The notes under the pieces: model-generated | Databases searched by the model: none | The model's input: the letters and a program-made list of their open reading frames with translations, nothing else | What the model was told of the DNA's origin: nothing | Program-made: the position numbers and the translations under genes | Source of the DNA: Hyphochytrium catenoides | Lineage: Eukaryota > Sar > Hyphochytriomycetes > Hyphochytriales > Hyphochytriaceae | Length of the DNA: 16,694 nt | Direction of reading: 5' to 3' | NCBI GenBank assembly: GCA_900088475.1 | Contig: FLMG01004732.1 | Span: 1 to 16,694, forward strand | Shown here: in pieces, positions 15,680 to 16,694 of the stretch | Layout: each line of letters begins with the position of its first letter | Position numbering within the stretch: the first letter of the stretch is position 1

Positions 15680-16694
15680 ATGGACGACGACGAGCGAGGA
15701 GAGAAGCTCCTCCGTCGTCCGCCCTTGTTTTTCCTCCTCCTCGTCTTCTCCTTACCTCTCCGCCACCGCTCCACCGCCGCACGACGCTAATACTAGTTCT
15801 GCCACCGCGGCGCTCATCATCATCAATCATCATAATTATCCTTACTTCTTTCATGTTCCTCGTCATCATGCAGTTCTTACAGCTAGCGTCATCTTCTCTT
15901 TCTCTTTTTCTAGTAGCATCATAGTGTGGGCTGGGTTCAAGCAGTCCATTGATCTTGTAAGAAGAACACCAGGAGCAAAGACAGAGGAGAAGAATGACGA
16001 AGAAGAATCCGATCCCTTTGCAAAATGGGTCGTCAACAACGAGAACGAAGCAGCAACAACAACAAGCGGTTGTCCAAGGTCCTCTTTAAAAGTTCCTTAC
16101 TGTGCTTTCCCCCGTCACCACCATTTCTTGTTCCCCTTCAGCCCAGTCATCATCATCAGCAGCAGCTTTACTCCCTTTTCCTCATCCTTCTCCTCCTCCT
16201 CCTGCTAGCAAAACCTCCGGTGGCGTCTCCTCGTCCTCGTCAAACAAAGAGATTACTGCAGTAGCTGTCGACGATGCGGCTACTATTGCCAAGGACGCTG
16301 AAAGCAGAAGCAGTAGTACCTTCTCTGCGGGAAGGACAAAGGTGTCGTCGGATTGGCGAGATGCTAACCTTCTAGAGCGAGTGTCTAAGCATAGACATGA
16401 GTCCGGGCGCTCACAGGGCGAATTAGCTGAAGCGATTGGCATTAGCAAGCAGTGTCTCTATCAATATATGAGAAATGAGAGCTCAGCTTGCAAGCCGCTT
16501 GGAATGCTTGCAGTGAAAAACATAGAACAGAGACTGCGGGTTTATTTTTCGGGGAGTAGCTGCTCCCGAGCCAGCTTCGGTTCTTGTAGAGAGGCAGAGA
16601 GCAGAGGAACGTCGGCTTTCATCTCAATTAGCTGAGAAAGGCGAGGTCAATGAGAAGAAAATTCTGACTCTGGTCAGTCTTAGTGATGTTGCTC
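15680..16694 (+). CDS. Protein with XRE/Cro-type helix-turn-helix, runs off the right edge; upstream exons uncertain
   Basis: The firm part is the exon from about 16142. A Ser/Pro-rich start leads to LERVSKHRHESGRSQGELAE and AIGISKQCLYQYMRNES (about 16370-16490), a helix-turn-helix of the Cro/C1 type: SQGELAEAIG as second helix, IS as turn, KQCLYQYM as recognition helix. That frame has no upstream ATG, so an earlier exon is needed. A good source is the frame containing GFKQSIDLVRRTPGAK and EEESDPFAKWVV (about 15930-16068). Excision of 16069-16141 (73 nt, ending CCCCTTCAG) joins them in phase, though the donor GTTGTC is poor. ATG 15680 (MDDDERGEKLLRRPPLFFLL) could give a membrane-anchored or secreted start, but its link onward is a guess. 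After the domain the frame stops at 16633-16635, while another frame (VERQRAEERRLSSQLAEK) continues as a charged helix to the edge. The likely role is DNA binding. Confidence 0.55.
15690..16215. repeat. Low-complexity CT/TCA-rich tract
   Basis: Dense runs of TCC, CTC, TCA and CAA triplets, for example repeated tcatcatca near 15813, caacaacaac near 16055 and cctcctcctcctc near 16190. Because the tract is triplet-biased, several frames are open at once and translate to Ser-, Pro- or Leu-rich strings. This makes start and exon calls in the gene around it unreliable. Confidence 0.8.

Noticed and set aside
15573-15869. Arg/Gly-rich minus-strand frame
   Set aside because: Complement of the CT-rich low-complexity tract; compositionally driven.
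1-16694. CRISPR arrays, tRNA or rRNA genes, bacterial operons
   Set aside because: No regular spacer-repeat pattern, no tRNA-like cloverleaf or rRNA core that I could recognise, and no ribosome-binding-site pattern. A tRNA scan was not possible here.

Overview
The window looks like a piece of a eukaryotic chromosome from a microbial eukaryote. It has a short CCCTAA telomere-type tract at the left end, candidate spliceosomal introns with good donors (GTAAGT, GTGAGT, GTGAGG), no operon structure and no Shine-Dalgarno pattern. The giant armadillo-repeat protein with a zinc-binding E3-like tail is of a style I associate with stramenopile, haptophyte and related protist genomes. I cannot name the organism. 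A nucleus carrying virus-derived genes and a large intron-bearing DNA virus both remain possible, but I favour the first, with a subtelomeric or otherwise fast-evolving location.

Layout. 1-514: telomere-like tract, then a degenerate 12-bp minisatellite. 515-1294 (minus): a fragmentary, probably intron-containing gene of unknown function. 1394-3042 (plus): an unknown protein of about 530 aa with one probable small intron. 3074-3122: a second cluster of the same 12-bp repeat. 3422-4487 (plus): a three-exon gene, mostly helical and ending in a coiled coil. 4740-5075 (minus): a possible integrase C-terminal remnant. 5103-10675 (minus): the dominant feature, a protein of about 1.8 thousand residues with some 31 tandem armadillo repeats, two cysteine-rich zinc modules like those of RBR ubiquitin ligases, and a UBA-like tail that lies in another frame. 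11225-12017 (plus): a broken coding region. 12224-13830 (minus): a BRO-N domain gene followed, in the same frame after one TAG, by a second open frame with a frame break near its end. 13972-14383 (plus): weak coding signal, divergent from the BRO gene. 14384-15440: nothing convincing. 15680-16694 (plus): a low-complexity region leading into an exon with an XRE/Cro-type helix-turn-helix, running off the right edge.

How the parts relate. No pathway is encoded here. The recurring theme is recognition and regulation modules: armadillo repeats joined to a ubiquitin-ligase-like tail, ankyrin-like helices, a BRO-N DNA-binding domain and an XRE-type domain. These sit among repeats, reading-frame breaks and possible mobile-element debris. 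The armadillo array contains a recent internal duplication of five repeats (about 624 bp), so it is evolving by unit gain and loss. Several genes change frame without a clear cause. Some breaks look like introns, others like decay or base-calling errors in homopolymers, and transcript data would separate these.
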